Assembly (NCBI GenBank): GCA_950097015.1 | Contig: CATNEN010000013.1 | Location: 186,001 to 250,000 of the forward strand | From: Macrostomum hystrix | Taxonomy: Eukaryota > Platyhelminthes > Macrostomidae | DNA length: 64,000 bases | Reading direction: 5' to 3' | Shown here: positions 59,301-62,300 of the stretch, piece after piece | Layout of the letters: every line of letters begins with the position of its first letter | Position numbering within the stretch: the stretch's first letter is position 1 | The notes under the pieces: model-generated | Database searches by the model: none | Seen by the model: only the letters and a program-made list of their open reading frames with translations | What the model was told of the DNA's origin: nothing | Position numbers and translations under genes: made by a program

Positions 59301-62300
59301 TCTCACTGGTCCATCCAGCTAGGTCTCGACATTTGAGTCTTGGTACAGTCGAATTGTGCATTCGCTTCAATGCTTGCTTGTCAGCGAGTCAGTGAGCACA
59401 CCTGCTCAGCGGATTATTCCAGCCGGGCTGGCAGGACTCAAACGAGCTGGACCACGATTTTTGTCCTCTAGATGTAAGGCCGGTGGCACCAGAAATTGCA
59501 ACCCTTTTTCGAGCATAATGAAGAGAACGTTCGTTTTTTTGAAGACGTGCAGAAAACTTTCGCCAGTTTCTGATTTTTATTTCTAAGAAAGACTTTTTAG
59601 AATCTCCACCCATTTGTAACAACTGCTTACCGAAGTCGCATCTGATTTCTAAGAAAGACTTTTTAGAATCTCCACCCATTTGTAACAACTGCTTACCGAA
59701 GTCGCATCTGATTTCTAAGAAAGACTTTTTAGAATCTCCACCCATTTGTAACAACTGCTTACCGAAGTCGCATCTGATTTCTAAGAAAGACTTTTTAGAA
59801 TCTCCACCCATTTGTAACAACTGCTTACCGAAGTCGCATCTGATTTCTAAGAAAGACTTTTTAGAATCTCCACCCATTTGTAACAACTGCTTACCGAAGT
59901 CGCATCTGATTTCTAAGAAAGACTTTTTAGAATCTCCACCCATTTGTAACAACTGCTTACCGAAGTCGCATCTGATTTCTAAGAAAGACTTTTTAGAATC
60001 TCCACCCATTTGTAACAACTGCTTACCGAAGTCGCATCTGATTTCTAAGAAAGACTTTTTAGAATCTCCACCCATTTGTAACAACTGCTTACCGAAGTCG
60101 CATCTGATTTCTAAGAAAGACTTTTTAGAATCTCCACCCATTTGTAACAACTGCTTACCGAAGTCGCATCTGATTTCTAAGAAAGACTTTTTAGAATCTC
60201 CACCCATTTGTAACAACTGCTTACCGAAGTCGCATCTGATTTCTAAGAAAGACTTTTTAGAATCTCCACCCATTTGTAACAACTGCTTACCGGAGTCGCA
60301 TCTGATTTCTAAGAAAGACTTTTTAGAATCTCCACCCATTTGTAACAACTGCTTACCGAAGTCGCATCTGATTTCTAAGAAAGTATTTTAATATTCCAAT
60401 CCATTTTTCCACAATCACATCTGCTTTCTTAGAAAGGCTTTCCGAAATCACGCACGATTTAAGAAATGTATCTAACAAAAAGATTTAAAAAAATAATTTT
60501 TTAAGAAAATAATCAGGAACATATGCAAAATACTCGCATATGTCCTTATTCCGACAACATCTAAATCCGCACCCACAGAAGCGGGACTTCTTCAGCAAGT
60601 TCTGCATTCATCCCAGCACTCTAGTCAGCTACTTCTCCCAGGTGGAGCAGCACTACAAGCCCGAGAATCCCTACCACAATGCCGTGCACGCTGCCGATGT
60701 CACCCAGAGCACCCACGTGCTGCTCAACGCGCCGTCGATTGGCAACGTATTCACCGACTTGGAGATCCTGGCCAGCGTGTTTGCCTGCGCCATTCACGAC
60801 GTGAATCATCCGGGCGTCACCAACCAGTTCCTCATCAACACTGGTGAGTTGCAGCTGTGCGGGTACGACTGTTTGCCACTGGGAATACCAAACCATTTTC
60901 CCACTCATTATATACGAGCGTTGTACCAAAGTGATACAAAGGGGTGAATGGCGCAGAGCTGTTATCGCGTTTGCCTGTGGCGCCAACGTCCATGAGCTTG
61001 ATTCCGCGCCGAGGCCACATTCATTTGGGGCGCAGCCGCGGAGAGATGGCTTGGGGGCTTGTCGTGCAATTTACGCCATCGAGGGCCAACCTCCAAGGCA
61101 CAGTGAAAGTGTACACTGCCTGACAATGAGAAAGTCAGGGCAGATGTACACACGTGTGTGAGCGTATGCCTGCGTACAGTACTCTGTGTGCGTGTGTTTA
61201 GGAGTCAGCGGAATGGGCAGAATTGCCTCCTCGCTGGCTGCGTGTCTAGTGTCACCAAATGATGTGCCATTTCCAGCAGCCCAACGCGAAGAGATGATTA
61301 AAAATCAATCAAAGGGCCCATGGAGGCGAAAATCATTCTTCTATTTATATTTCTATTGCTAAAAAATCTGGTTGAGATTGAAGATTTTTGTAGTAAGCAA
61401 AATCCTGAGACGGAGAATAAAATAATCAAAAGCTGATCGAAAGAAGTACTTTGAAGTCTGAGATTGGATTTGATTGTGGAGCGAGATAGAATAGAGATTG
61501 CAGCTGACGACTTGCAGGACAAAGGCTGGGGAACTGGATTAAAGTGGAAGCGGAGTTAGGGCAGGCTAGGTCATATCTCAGGATGAATCTTTCCACTATT
61601 CTAAAGCCCCCCTTCTTGATCTGGCCGTTTAATAAGCCTCAGCAAGGGCTGACAATTATCTATAATGAACAGCCGCAAGCTGGTCCATTGCTGGAAGCTA
61701 TTCTTTGCCCAGCTTATATTTATGGACTGTACAACTATGGCTACATTCTGCAAACCGAATATCCGGCCCCAGTGTGAGTTGATGAGTCTCCTCCCATTCA
61801 TCCTTCTCTTATTTCTCTCTCTCATTCATCTCGCATTGCCGTCACTCCGACCATTCTATAACTCGCACATCTCGTGTGCCTGAAGCCTCACAAGCCGTTC
61901 TTATGGCACAGCGGCTTGAGTGCGCCCCTCCCTCATGGCGTTCATTGTGGGGCCGCGTCAGATCCTTGAGCCAGGGGATCCTCCGCCCACGCATTACTCA
62001 AATCTGCTGTGTCAGCCTGTATAGTGTATACCATCACCCGAAAATAAGTTGAGTAAAACTTACTTCTAGAGTAAGCGCTTTCGTATTGTCGTGAGTCTAC
62101 TCGTACTCAAGATAAATATAATCAGAGGTGAGAAGGACAAATTTTCGTGTTCAATCATGTGATTAAGGTAGTCTCAAAATAAACAGAATTAACAGCATGA
62201 TTTAATCTATGTTACTCAGATTAACTTGATCTGATTTAGTATAAATCATGATTTCAGATTTCAGACGTAGTCGATTAACTTAACTCATTTGAACACTCAT

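Noticed and set aside
59389-60348. 319-codon minus-strand frame
   Set aside because: It is the 66-nt array (22 codons per unit). It lies in a PDE4 intron, and the repeat homogeneity is at DNA level with no codon-position bias.
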